Under the pieces are notes generated by a model that was not told the origin of the DNA, searched no databases, and saw nothing but the letters and a program-made list of their open reading frames with translations. Source: Actinernus sp. WN-2022 (Eukaryota; Cnidaria; Anthozoa; Actiniaria; Actinernidae). From it: a DNA stretch of 64,000 nucleotides. The translations under genes were made by a program, and so were the position numbers. The stretch spans positions 80,571,032 to 80,635,031 of the forward strand of contig JAOWCC010000936.1 in NCBI GenBank assembly GCA_030867875.1, in the 5' to 3' direction. Shown piece by piece: positions 11,401 to 23,690 of this stretch (the stretch's first letter is position 1; each line of letters begins with the position of its first letter).

Positions 11401-13346
11401 CGTTTTACTTGAGTGCGTTCCTTTTGCCTGTTCTGTTCTTCTTGCACAGTATTTAACTTGAGTGCGTAACTTTGCCGAGAATTAATGGACCGCAATGGTA
11501 AAAGCAGTTGGTAAGTAGTTAAGAATTCTTTAGCTTCGATTGTCTTATTTTGATCAACTCAGTACAGAATCTAGATTCGCTTTAGTCCTTATTTGGACTC
11601 GTTTAAGAGTAGGTCATGATAAACTATAAAAGGCAAAAACAGTATAGATCGTCCATTTCTGCCACGCTCAGACTAGACGAGGTCAAGTACATAGGTGTTC
11701 ACCAAAATACTTGTTGTCTTGCTGGAAAGGCTGTGTCCCTTGATTACATATCTCGCATTTTGAAACCAATTTTTTGGTGAAAAATTCCCAGGTTTTCTTC
11801 CCACATAAGTTAGTTTTTTGTTTCAATTTTCCGATTAATTAGATCTTCAGCAGGTTTATCGTGGAGTTATAATAATACTGCTAATAGCACTGTACTTAAA
11901 AACGGCAAATTAATATGATGATCAGATTCAATGCTTTTATTTATCCTTTGACCCGCTAAATTGATATGTTTGCAGTACAATTTTGCCGCATGCATTCAAA
12001 AACACTTACCACGTGTCGTTTGAAGCAATGAACTTTAATCCAGGAAACGGAATCAGAGAAAATCAGTTGCAACCAGTTTTTTTTGCCATGGGGAAGACTG
12101 CAACAGAAATGATAAGTGGCCGCTCAAAAAGGAAAAAGAGAAGATACTGCCACATAACCGGCGAATACCAAACGTGAACTCATTCAGCGAACTTGAAATT
12201 AAAGAATCGAACTCATCGCTTATTTATAAATAACGAGCCGTTAAGACAGGAGTTTATAACTAGAACAATAGCAAACATCTTAGCATTATATTTTAAAGTT
12301 ATAATGTGAAAATAATTGAATGCCGGGATTACAAGATCTATTGTTTGTTGACAAAAAATGTCCCCAACTCATGAAATATATGTAAATTACCGGTTATTTT
12401 GTTCTGGGTATCATTTTATAGGCTTAAATCTCTTGAGTTAGTAAGTCCTGAGTTCCCATTCAGTCGTTTAACTAACTCTAAGGAGCCGAGTTAATCAGTC
12501 AAACACACGGCCTGGTTTAATTCTGATGGTTCGGTTATGCCCTGCCGGACTAAACGGCGCCGATTAGAAATCCATCACATTGTCCCACGTGGAAATGCTC
12601 AAGATATATTAAGGATCTATGATCCCGGCCTTTAAGAATATCCCTCGCTCGAATATTAGTGATATCATATATTTATTTCACTTTCGTAAAAATGCCGAAT
12701 TGCGAATCTTGAATCTAAAAGCATCAAGAGTCATTTTTCCCACTATAGGAATTTATCGGGTCTTCTGGCTCCGAATCTTCTCACCTGATATAACTAATGT
12801 TTTATTCATCAGGTTGATATCATACCCTTTCTAATCGAATAGATTTATAGATACGACATGTTACATTGAGTCAGCTTTACCGCTCAGTGCATTAACAAAA
12901 CTAAGTCAGTTTGAATTCGTGCTGTACAATCATCGGTCACTCCAAAACAGCACTTGGCGCGCTCACAAGTTCTGACTTTTGATTGTTTTTCGCATGTGGT
13001 TCATGAAAGCTTCCACCTCCCTGATGAAAGTACATTGTACGTTTTGGTTTTGAATACAATTTATGCCGTTTCCCTTCCTGTTTGTTAAACTAGTAGTTCG
13101 ATTTCAGTCCGTCGCACGTTGTACAACCTATAAATCACGTACAAGGGCAACATATCGTGTAAACCAGTCGCCAAAATCGTAACTCGAACAACCATGTCAC
13201 GACAACCCTACTATATCATGAAACAGCCACATCGTGGACGAAGATTTAAAACTGAAAACAAAAGTTGAAAAGTCGGAAACAAATAAGCCACGGGTGATGG
13301 TCTTCAATGGCTTAACTTTTACATAAACCTGTCTAGATGTCATAAA
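8431..13346. other. No gene seen; AT-rich region 3' of the T-box gene
   Basis: No convincing exon, RNA gene or long repeat was recognised across this stretch. A plus-strand frame at about 11980-12177 follows a TTTGCAG acceptor-like site, has coding-like composition and ends in a basic SGRSKRKKRRY segment, but lacks known homology. The end of the T-box 3' UTR must lie here; I could not fix a polyA site. Confidence 0.4.
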
Positions 13347-13542
13347 TCACACAGTGTCTAGCGAATTTTGATGTTTAAAAAATATTTTGAGACCGAAGAG
13401 TACACTGAACTCACGCACCAAATTCCACGACAAAATGGAAGTATTAAATCTGTTAAAGAAACTTTCCATAAACATTGAGACATCAAATTTATCAGTGCCA
13501 TCAGTAAAAATCTTTTCATTCGAACATGCTTCATTGAAAACA
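13347..13542 (-). CDS. T-box gene exon 5 (terminal), tentative
   Basis: An acceptor TTCTTTCAG ends just before 13542. The exon takes the phase left by exon 4 and stays open for 65 codons to TGA at 13347-13349, starting SVFNEACSNEKIFTDG. The composition is AT-rich and the sequence has no family match, so this is the weakest exon; an unseen exon further downstream is the alternative. Confidence 0.5.
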
Positions 13543-16500
13543 CTGAAAGAATACATTCGTGCTAAACTTGAGAATTCAGTGATATTAATAGACTGTTATT
13601 ACTAGTTATACTAGAGATCTATTGACTCTATTTTCATTGGTACAGCTTGAATAGTTGTATACAACATTCTAGTTGGATTAGTTTACATGAGAATGGATGC
13701 CCGGAGCCTGCTTGTGTCTATGCTATCTGCATGGCTCCTTTCACTCTGATAGAAATGAATAGATTTGGCAAGTGTCTCTTCACAGGGGTCGAATTTGTTT
13801 GCCACAAGGGCAAAAGATTCCCACTGCTCGCAAGTTTTTAGATGTCAATACACTGTGTCGCAAAGGAAAAGGGTTTCTTATTGAATAATGTGTGAGCCAA
13901 GAGCCTCGCCTCTCGCATAAAGCATTCATGGTAGAGCTAGGAGACAGTGAAATAATTATGAATCAGCTTACCTTGCTCCTTTGTCACGAAAACCTTTAGC
14001 GAATGGGTTATGATCGATCTTGAGCTGAATCAACTGGGGAAAAAGAAATAAATGCGTAAATTTCACCCTGAAAGCTTAAAAAAAATCTTAGATTTAAGGT
14101 TTATTGAACGAAACAGAACGAGGAGCGAATTTTCTGGCAGTCGAAAGTGACTCGAACCAAGTTTTTCTGGTAATCACATGAGTTATATTTACGCTTTTTC
14201 TCATATCTTCAGCAGGAAATCTTGCCAGCTAATATGACTTTCACTGTTAATCCTTGAAATTTTAACGTAGACAAAGCTTACTGAAACAAGGATTGATTGT
14301 TTACGTATCTTAAAGTCGAAAATTAAAACCAAACTCATCAGTATTTTTCGATGGAGTGACTAGTATGTTACTGACTAACTTTAAAGAATAAAAGAAATAG
14401 ATTAATAGCGAAGCTGACTTTCAACCACAATAGAGTGTGTTGATTGTAACCTTTTACGACCTTTGCTAGTTAAAGTAAAAAAACAGTCATGTTATCATAT
14501 CTGATGACCTACTGACGATAATATCACTTATTATACCATTTTGGCATTTTCTACGAGTCACTAAACTCATATTCTGTGAATACAGCTTCACTGGTGACCA
14601 CTGGTTTAGTTATTGATAGACTCAAGTGAGATTTTTGGTTTCAAGTTCAAGATAAGGTATCAGTCGGCATGGTTCTTATACCAAACCGAAAAACACGAAA
14701 ACAACCGGATATTTTTATGAGAAAAAATTATGTTGTTGCCCTAACATGCCATTCTTTAAAAGATTGGAAGAAAACTCGTGCAAAACATGTTTGTGGAAGA
14801 TTTGAGTTGAAAATCTGAACTAAGTCTATATACTGACTTTAAACTGGCTGTTTTCACTAACATTCAACAATGTCTAGATTCGTAAATTCAGGCACACAAT
14901 CCTTTACTAGGTTTCTTAAAATCTGACACCTTTGTGAGATCAGAAAATCTCATTCGCCTAGTGACTTCCTAACAATTAGTCACTGTTAAGATTAATCTAT
15001 GCAGTTGTTCACTCAGTTCGCTCACCTCTTCATTCTGATACGTTGTAACTGCAACAAAGGCAGTTTCTGGGAAGACATAGGTTGAACAAGAAACCTTCGT
15101 TCCTTCTTCTGTTTCCTCTACCACATGAATTCGGGGTTGGTACTTTCTGTTTGGACTAAGATGAAGCTATAGATTGAAATAAGTAAAAAAGAATATTAAA
15201 CTAATGATTATATTCTCGTCTAAGCTTTATACCGTTTGTTTGATGACATTAAACATTCGTGAATTGCCTTGCAATATACCTTTCTACATATTTACTATCT
15301 TTATTTGAAACTGAATGAAAAGCACTTGAACTGCATGTTTATTTTTTGTCAGCCCCGTACGTTTTTCAGGCGGTCTTTTATTTCATTTCAGACCAAAGTC
15401 TATTCTTTGTGAAAGTTTCGCTTCCTGGTTATTTTTCTGCATACATACTCACCCGAAACTACTCGAACTCGCAGTCTCAAAAAGAAACCAAAACAAATTC
15501 ATTTTACCTCCGTCATAACCTAGGCTACTAGCAAGTGAAAGTTGCAGAATGCCTCGAACTTGATAGACATGAGGCAGCATGTGTTACAAAACAACTTAGA
15601 ATCGCTTCAATTCACAAAGTTAGGTTTTCTGTTTTTCATTCTTCCCTACTGTGATTATATACCTAAAACGGTTCATCATCAGGCGGTAATCTTTCTTTGA
15701 CTTATTATTCTGCGAGATTGTGGTGTGATATTAATTCTTCTGCGGGGAGGTTTGTGGGCGCGTGATGAACGCTTTATCACTCTTTCTGAAATTACACAAC
15801 TCTGAAAGCCTTGAAGCAATTAAATTACCTATCCTAAGAAAATTCCACTCTAGTGAAGAAAAGACAATTTATCAAGCAGTTATTAACTATATCTTTGACT
15901 GAAATTAAAAAGCGGTAAAAGAAGTTTAGTTCCGTTGTGAGAAAGAACCGTTTTAGCACGAGGGAAAATGAAGAATCGCCAAACAATAGAAATTCCTCAT
16001 GAATAAATTATGAATCCTTACACCGAAAATTACAAAACTCGTCAACTCGGTAACACTCGAAACGCTTCGTCTATTTAATGTCAACTGCTGAATTTCAGAC
16101 AATCAATGAAATTGTATTCAAAGTTTCCTGTGATTTACTCTCCTTGCGTTTCTCTCTCTTGTTTTAGCTGTAGAACGCGGAGAAAGACTCTCGCATCTGA
16201 GTCTTTTGTGTTCATGCGCATTAATTAAATTCCCATCATTCAATTTGAGCCGAGGTTTAGGACTCGAGTGCTGTAAAAAGGGTTCAAATTCCAGCTGTTG
16301 AATTTCAATCTTAGATGAAAGAAACCAAAACGCAAACAGTGAAATTCTATACGATATGACATTCAAGTATCTATAACATCATTAAATCTTCAGGTTTCGT
16401 TTAGTACAATTAAGTAAAACTAAGTGAATGGAGCAGGTATATTTTGAAATTGCCTACCTCGCCGTCTTTAAAGGAACCCGTTCGTCTGTTTGTTAGTCGA

Positions 16501-19500
16501 ATTTTCTTGAAGTCAACGCCGTTCTTCATCCAGTAAAGCCCCGTATGGACACTCTCGTCAGCTTGGTAGGACTGTATGAAGGCTAAATGGTGCATTTCAC
16601 TCGCCATGGCACTAACTTGCCAAGAGTTGTTCGCGAAGGTGTAGTTATAACCATCGACGGGTACCAAGTCAACGTGTAGAGAATAGTACTTCCTTGGGTC
16701 CATGCCAAGAAACGACAGTGTTAATGTTGGGAACATTCTCCTGAAAATCGATTAAAAAACGCCTTAATCCATGTAATCAATAAACAAGATAAAGCTCACT
16801 GGACTGTGTACACATCCAATAGTCCTTACTAGGAAGAGATAAGCTCAAAGGCGCCCATTCATGACTGCAGGTGAAAGCGTTAAGAACTGGGGTGATTTTT
16901 TTAAAAGCAAACTAGCTGCTCTAATTAAGTTTCGTTCTAGCTATTGTGTGTTCGTACGATACGCAACCCTTTTTACCCATCCAGTAGTTTTACCCAACGA
17001 CAATGGTGTCTTTATGGCACGTCTTGCGCTGTGGCAACCAAAGCCTTTCTATTCTGACTGCTGACCAATACAAGTTTACAAAGAATCTCCATAAAGTGCG
17101 CGTGAAGGAGGTACACCCCAAGCATATGCTGCGATACTGTGGTCATCTGTTCATTCGCGGAGTATAGTCTTTATTAGAAGCACAACACGATTCATAATGT
17201 TAAGGGAAGTGACAATACACCACGCCCTTAACATCGAAGGCACGTGCACTAGACAATCTCAAATAAATCCCTTAGCAGTTGTTTATTTTGACAAGTGCAT
17301 ATGCTCTAGCATGAAGGGCAGGTTGCTGGCCTGTGCTCATCGTCTTCCCGCGGCAGACCTTAGAGCAAACTTACTGAATATCCTGGGGAAAGGAGGACTT
17401 GTAGTTGTCCAATCTAGGTCACAATCATCGATACACCAATAAATAAGGCAAAATACTGCTAACACTGTTTGCCACGGTCTAAATTGACGGTAATACTAGT
17501 GGTACGTGATTATCCTCGTGTATAATAAATGACAAGACACTATAGGCCTAGCTTAGCTCGCGCGTGGGTCCTTTGCATGAGAAGAAAGGCATTTAGAGAT
17601 GTTTTCCTTGGGGCCATGTGTGCAGGAAACGATGTACGCTTCTAAGAATACAAACCGGAAACAAGTTTACCCTTGATTTTCTTCCTTATACTAACTTGCA
17701 CGAACAAATTCAAGCCTTGCAAGGAAACTGCAACATGTACAGATAAAAACCATTAAAGCTAAATGTTTGAATACCCCCGGCGAGCTATTGTGAGAATACA
17801 GCGAGACAAGGGTTCGCCTGACTGATGAGTGATAGAGACATTCATTTGAATCGCATTTAGACGAAATGGTGTTTTTCGCAAGATAAGAGATCAAAAACCC
17901 CTTTGTGTGCACATGTGAATAATTCTAATCAGTATTATATCAAGGAGTTTTGCATATAAAAAGTAACCAAAATGAATTTTAATCAAGTTGCACCTGTGAC
18001 TTAGGCCAGTGACACCTCCTCAAAGATCTCCAAGCTTTCTAACATTTTGAATTCTCGACATCTCTCACCCAGTACTTAAAAAGCTATTATTCTCGTACGC
18101 TAAATTTTAACTTCATTAGTAAAAAAACGCACGATGCGACCCATTGTATATCTATTGAACTCACTTAGAACAAAGCAAAGGTTCTTCTTGTGAAATATGA
18201 GAGGCTACCCGGCTACCAACAATGTCTTTCTCAACTCTATTCTCACGTTAAAAAGGTTGAGGTTCAACACAACACCAACAATGTTGTTCTCAACTGTATT
18301 CTCACGTTAACAAGGTTGAAGTTCAACACACAATTTAATGCAGGTAGCTTGCTAATAGCGAAAGAAAACTGAGTCACAATAGTTGAGTAGTGGTGATGGG
18401 TTTGAATGTGAATGTTTCTATGTCATTAACAATGGATTGTCAATGATGGTCTTGTATAGGACAACACTCCTTACCCCTCCCCTACGCCCTACTTTAAATG
18501 ACAAATGCTCTCCTCTTTTGTTTTAAGCGTCTGTATGAGACTCAACTGAGTTTTCTTAAATGGGGGGCGAGCGTAGTGCGGCATAAAACCATTCCTACAA
18601 AAAACTATCTATGAACAATAAAAAAAAACGAGAAAGTTAAGAACATGACGTCATGGAGTTTCTTGAATGAAGTTAATCCCGATGTTAATCACAGTCTGAA
18701 TTAAAACCAAGTTGTAAAAATATCCTTATTTTATCAAAGCAACAGCAGGAAAGTATTCAATCTCTTTTTAAGACTCTAGTTAAGTGAGTTCTGTTACAAT
18801 TTTGATGTCTCGTAGAAGAGTCTTAGTATATTAATTAAGGATGCCACAAAAAAGATGATTAACACTAGCCACTCAGACCCACTCGTTAGCATTTCAATGA
18901 GCAAGAGTAAAAGATACTCTTCTTAAGTGAACAAATTTCGGTTCTTCATTTCGTTCCGTTTCTTACAACAGTATCCAATTATCACAGAGGGATTTGATAC
19001 TCTGCACTGTTTAATTTAGCCTTCGTTAAGAAACCCTAGTATCTTGTCGGGGAATCAATACAAGTAAATTTACACTGAAACCACCGCGCTCTTCATTAAG
19101 ATTCAGGCTTTTTCTCATACGATTGCTAAAGTGCTGAAAGCGGAAATAAAAGGTGTCAAACATCATTTTCATTATATTTCGAGTAATCTTCACGCTAAGT
19201 GTCCTCATAGTTTGATTTTGTAAAATTTAAGAAGCGGGTTTCAGGTTGTGTTTAGCTTTCTGGGGATAATTTCTGTAATTGTCGAAGGCGCCTTTAACGC
19301 GAACATAACAGAAACACACGACGTAGGTCGATAAACAAGTACTACACTGTAAAGTTATTCTCATCGGGGGCGTGATCACAATATTGGCACCAAACTTTAC
19401 AATGAGAATCATACTCAACTTAAATATTTTAGTCATATGCTTCTCAGTTTTAAAGTGTAGAAGTGTAAATGCATCATCTAAATGATTAAGACAGTAGGAT

Positions 19501-20086
19501 ACAAAGTAAATGCGACATCTACCAACAAATTTTCATACCTTCCAGTTCTCGTAATTACCATCTCAGTTCCACAGGCGTAGAATTTCCACCACAGTTCACT
19601 CTGTTGCAGAGCCACTTGCACTTCTCTATGCACATGAGAGAGCCTTGGATCACTCTTGAACGCTATGTTACTTCTTAGAATGTCTATATTTCGCACAAGA
19701 TCACAACAAGCGGCAAATTGCTGCAGTGGATCCATAGCGCTTGGACCAGAAAGGCTTGATTTGGTGTAGCACTTACTTTTCGTTTGGTCAGCGAACTTGT
19801 TGGGAGACTGTTCTAAAATCTTCTTGATTGTGTAGTCACCGTTATTTTGACAGTGTTCTGGTGTATTGTTCTTTCGAAGTTCTTCGTTAGTTCCTGCGCG
19901 AGGTATCGTAGTATTCATATAATGTTCCCTGACTTTTAATTCTTCCGAGGAAGCCTGCCTTCTTGCGCTACAAGACATTTCAGGAGTTCCAGGAAGTCTC
20001 TTAGAATCTTCTGTCAGGAGATTGGCGATGGAGAATGCTGCTGCTTTAGAGGATAGGGCCTCTGAATTTTCTTTCTCCAAACTCAT
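13347..20086 (-). CDS. T-box transcription factor, five exons, about 409 aa
   Basis: A nuclear DNA-binding transcription factor of the T-box family; these bind AGGTGTGA-type sites and control embryonic patterning. Exons (minus strand): 20086-19539, 16740-16458, 15166-15026, 14033-13972 and 13542-13347, summing to 1230 nt with compatible phases. The T-box covers about residues 155-345: GTEMVITRTGR, RMFPTLTLSFLGMD, LYWMKNGVDFKKIRLTN, RKYQPRIHVV, FPETAFVAVTTYQNEE and IDHNPFAKGFRD are all visible. The 154-residue N-terminus is low-complexity and unmatched; the C-terminus after the T-box is short. The start is the first ATG after an in-frame stop at 20150-20152. Several normally conserved positions differ, so I cannot place it among Brachyury, Eomes, Tbx2/3 or other subfamilies; a lineage-specific T-box is likely. 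The DNTTIP2 homologue is its divergent neighbour. Confidence 0.88.
13972..14033 (-). CDS. T-box gene exon 4
   Basis: Acceptor CCCCAG and donor AG|GTAAGC bound a 62-nt exon reading LIQLKIDHNPFAKGFRDKGA. NPFAKGFRD is the invariant end of the T-box, which inserts into the DNA minor groove. Confidence 0.93.
15026..15166 (-). CDS. T-box gene exon 3
   Basis: Acceptor CTATAG and donor GAAGAG|GTGAGC bound a 141-nt phase-0 exon. It contains RKYQPRIHVV and FPETAFVAVTTYQNEE, the central beta-strands and dimer-region signature. VTTYQN replaces the usual VTAYQN. Confidence 0.93.
16458..16740 (-). CDS. T-box gene exon 2
   Basis: Acceptor GATTTTCAG precedes GAGAATGTTCCC; donor GGCGAG|GTAGGC. The 283-nt exon encodes RMFPTLTLSFLGMD, a D-VPVDGYNYTFANNSWQV stretch and LYWMKNGVDFKKIRLTN. 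The split arginine codon joins it to exon 1 as TGRRMFP, the expected T-box junction. Confidence 0.93.
16741..19538 (-). other. T-box intron 1, 2.8 kb
   Basis: No exon was recognised inside. A 59-bp direct repeat (two copies, from about 18216 and 18275, containing TCTCACGTTAA) is the only clear structure. Introns 2-4 of this gene (15167-16457, 14034-15025, 13543-13971) likewise show nothing beyond AT-rich sequence. Confidence 0.5.
19539..20086 (-). CDS. T-box gene exon 1 (coding part)
   Basis: ATG at 20084-20086 is the first in-frame ATG after the stop at 20150-20152. The exon reads MSLEKENSEALSSKAAAFS onward, a Ser/Glu/Lys-rich N-terminus, then VQVALQQSELWWKFYACGTE where the T-box begins, ending at TGR with donor AAG|GTATGA. 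The LW--F--CGTEM core matches the family's first strand. Confidence 0.9.
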
Positions 20087-20325
20087 CTCCAAGTCCTCAG
20101 TATTACGAGTAAAGTTCCTGAAATTACCTCCTTTTCTTTCACTGACTTCTTATGGTTCAATAAGTAGGATCGAAGAATCACGCGCTTTTTGACGTGATCT
20201 ATCACCTTTGCCGCTGTTTATTTTAGATATTTTCAAAGAAATAAAACTAGACCTCCTTGTGAATCGTGTGTACTGATTGGCGCGTGAAGTAAACAATCGA
20301 GCTAATTGAGCTATGAGAAGGCAAG

Positions 20326-20333
20326 TTTATATA
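20326..20333 (-). promoter_or_regulatory. Possible TATA box of the T-box gene
   Basis: The minus strand reads TATATAAA about 240 bp upstream of the start codon, which would put the transcript start near 20300 and give a 5' UTR of about 210 nt. A position-only inference; no initiator was confirmed. Confidence 0.35.
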
Positions 20334-22483
20334 GAATGCTCTGAAGTGCTAAAGGTGTCGGAATCTGTATGCCGATGACCAGCCTTTAATTGTCTCTAGG
20401 GAGGATGAATGGTTCTCCCATTGGCTAGCTCCCTACAAATTAGCACTACAGGGGAGAGGTGACCCAATAGAATTTACGGCTCATTGACCAGGTGTAAAAC
20501 GCTGCCTTAGTCGGTTTTGAGTTTTATCACCTCCAAATATTCTTGAATTAAAAAGATCCAATTAAAAGAGTGGAGGGCGTATAAACGGGTTAAGGGTGTA
20601 ACGATAGAGAACAGATAATGCCTGACTTGCTGTTAATCTTTATTAAAACGCTCTGTGGTTTATATTTACTGATCAGAAAGGTTAATAATACCTGGTGAAC
20701 TAATCAATTTATGTAGAGGAAAACACGCCGATAACTCGAAGCATTTACTCCTAACTACCTAGAAGCTAACGTGACTTCTAAACACCTTATTTAATGCCGG
20801 TTGCATGGAACGATTAGGTTCCTATCACCATCATAACTACTGTACTTACAGAGATCAAGCTCAAAGGACAACTATCAAATAATTATCGGGAATCGGCAGT
20901 ATTTATTTTCCTAAATACCCTGATTCTGTGTGGGGATAAATAGGCCATACACTCTCGCTTTATAATCTTCTGTACATCTATCAATCAGTCTTGTTTAGCT
21001 CATTAGTGTGATCTGGTCCTGCGCAAACTGAATCAAGTAACTCTCTTCAGATTGTGGCGGCTTGGACGCCGCGTTTGTCTTTCAGTTCTCGAATATAAGG
21101 AATCCCGAGGCCTTTTGCCAATTACGAGTGTCTCATAAGGAGATCAAAAAATAAATCGCCTTCTTGAGGTAATTTGATTGAATATTTTTATCTTTTCACG
21201 ATTTGGGATAAATATTTAAAAGCTCGAGTGACTTAACAGATCAGGTGTGAAAGCGAGCCCAAACCAGAGGGTGCCTCTGTTAATTACCTTCTTCGCCTAA
21301 TTGGACTTGCTTTCGTTGTTATCAGAAGTTTTGGCTCTGAAGTTTTTGATTGATGCTGAATCCAAAAGGCCTGTTTATGAGATCGCGCCGAAGTCGGCTT
21401 CGCCGTGTTTTAACTTGATCGAAGGCCGCAATGCGAAAATGTCACAACTCAGAATCAAAATTCCTCGAAGCGGAAACAAATATCCTGTGAAACCAAGGAG
21501 AAACATTCCTGAATTAATCATAAAAGGTATAAGATATCTGATTTCTAAAGAAGTAATCCAGTTTTGAATATCGAGGCGTAAAAACTATTTAACGCGTAGG
21601 AAGCCTAACCTTTGTTTACTATTCCGATTTCGCCTTAGCAAAAAAAGATAACAATGAAAGACAGAACAAAAGAACTAAAGCGAATAAAAGATAATGTGTT
21701 GAAGACTTCTGTTTGTAACAAAACAACAGCTTATTTAATACCTGAATTCTAATTGAATCGTGCACTGGAGGAGAAAAGTAATTACTACGAAGAGAGTCGA
21801 GACCAAAGGAGAGAAGTATATCTTCATTAACAGTGTTATCAGAACTTGCACTTTTCTCATCGCTCCTCCCCTATCGTTTATAAAACCCAACAGGATCGCA
21901 ATCTTATCTTTGTAGCGCTATTTCAGGCTAAGAAAGAAAATGGAGTGTCTGAAAGCGGCGCGCTTCAGGCTGTGTTATGATGTCTGTTGCTCGCATTTAC
22001 GGCCGGCGATATTCTGACTCCGGTAGCAGTAAAGTTTTCCAGAACTGATTGGAATTTGGTAGAGTGTGCAGTCTCAATTAAGTTTGCAAAGGAACCCAGA
22101 GTGAAAGTCAGTGAAAACAGAAGTGCACTCCTGGTAAAAAGTCAAATATTTAGCTCTCAGAACTGAATCTGGCAGTGGTTTTATTAGTAATATAAAAGAT
22201 GCAAGGTCGACCTTGGAATCAAACAATCTCTTTCTTCGCTTTAAACCTCTTATCATTTTTTATGTAGCTTTAATGAAGAATTCAACATTTCATTAGGTTT
22301 CGGATACTGTTTTTATATTAACAGTGTTCTCCTACAAATCGCACATTTTCTCGCAATTTTATGCGACACGTGGTTAACCAACTCGCGAGCCCGAGAAGAC
22401 ACTTACCAGCGGGTAATCTCATTAGTAGTGAAATGGGTATTACCGCTGAGCAGACAGAGTCAGTTCAACAAATGCGATAAATT
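20334..22483. other. Divergent intergenic region between the T-box and DNTTIP2 genes
   Basis: About 2.1 kb containing the promoters of both genes. A T-box half-site AGGTGTGA lies at 21243-21250 and AGGTGTAA near 20490. A plus-strand frame at 21301-21567 starts with TTG and has no domain, so I do not call it. Confidence 0.45.
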
Positions 22484-22779
22484 ATGGCATTAGAAACAAG
22501 AAGCAGCAGTCGTCTTCGGGCAAGAAAAGAGTCCATAGATGTTAAAAGCCAACATAACAACAACCAACAACAACAACAGACAGAATATCAAGCGAACGAA
22601 ACTAAATCAGTGGATTTAGAAGCCCTTGTCTCGCAGGCTTATACCTTCATTGCCTCTAAACTTGCTGCCAGGAAATGCTCTCTGGGAAACACAGATGAAA
22701 GAAAGAAACACCCGTTAGATTTGGAACGTTCCGCCGATGTCATTAGCCTTACGTCTGAGTTCACTAACAAGGCTAACGA
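22484..22779 (+). CDS. DNTTIP2: DNTTIP2 exon 1
   Basis: Opens MALETRSSSRLRARKESID, with a TRS-R basic start like that of vertebrate DNTTIP2, then an Asn/Gln run. In-frame TAA at 22478-22480. Donor ACGA|GTAAGT leaves two bases of a codon. Confidence 0.88.
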
Positions 22780-23650
22780 GTAAGTTTAAATGAACCTTTG
22801 TTATAAACTGCATGTTACTGTTAGCTTGAAAGCAAGACTGGGCATGCGCAGTGTGGTACCCAACAAATGCCATGAAATGATCGATCTACTCGGTGTTATC
22901 TACTCATGATCACTTAGTTAATAAGCTTAAAGGGTTAGCATTTTTAACAAGAAGAGCTTCCCATAGCTGTTACAATGTAGCTCAGTGACAAAGATATTCG
23001 ACTCTTTCCTCTTGGCTCACATATTTGAACAATATTTGAAGAACAAAATTGGGTGCAATTCAAGTACTAGGGGCTGAAAGTGACTAGTGTTTGACTGCCT
23101 ATGAATACATTGGTCTGCCTGGCCCCAAAACGAACCCTAACCGTCACAAAACGAGTTCTCAAGTATTTAGAGCTAGGGTTCACAAGTAAACAGTGAAATA
23201 GTACTGAATAATTGCAGTATTTTTGTTATTACAACCTGCCCCCAGTATTTGAATCAAGCCAATCGATAATATTAATACATTGATATCGATTGTTATTGAT
23301 AATTGGGCTAGATTGCAGAATATTCCCCCCTCCCCCCCACTCAAATATGTTAGGTGTTGACATCATCATACATGTTGCTTCATTCTACTACTTGTGAACA
23401 GAGACTCACTCACACCCAGACATATCTCTCTAACGCGTTGACGTATTAACATCATACATGTTGCTTCGTTCTACTACTTGTGAACAGTCTCATTTACACC
23501 CAGACAATGATACATTGTATCTCTCTAACGCGTTGACATATTAACATCATACATGTACATGTTGCTTCGTTCTACTACTGTGAATAGAGAGACTTGTTCA
23601 CACCCAGACATATCTCTCTAGAGAGATAAGGGGCCGACCATTTGACTTTT

Positions 23651-23690
<40 letters not shown>

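Noticed and set aside
21301..21567. 88-residue plus-strand ORF between the two host genes
   Set aside because: Begins with TTG, no ATG near the start, no domain.
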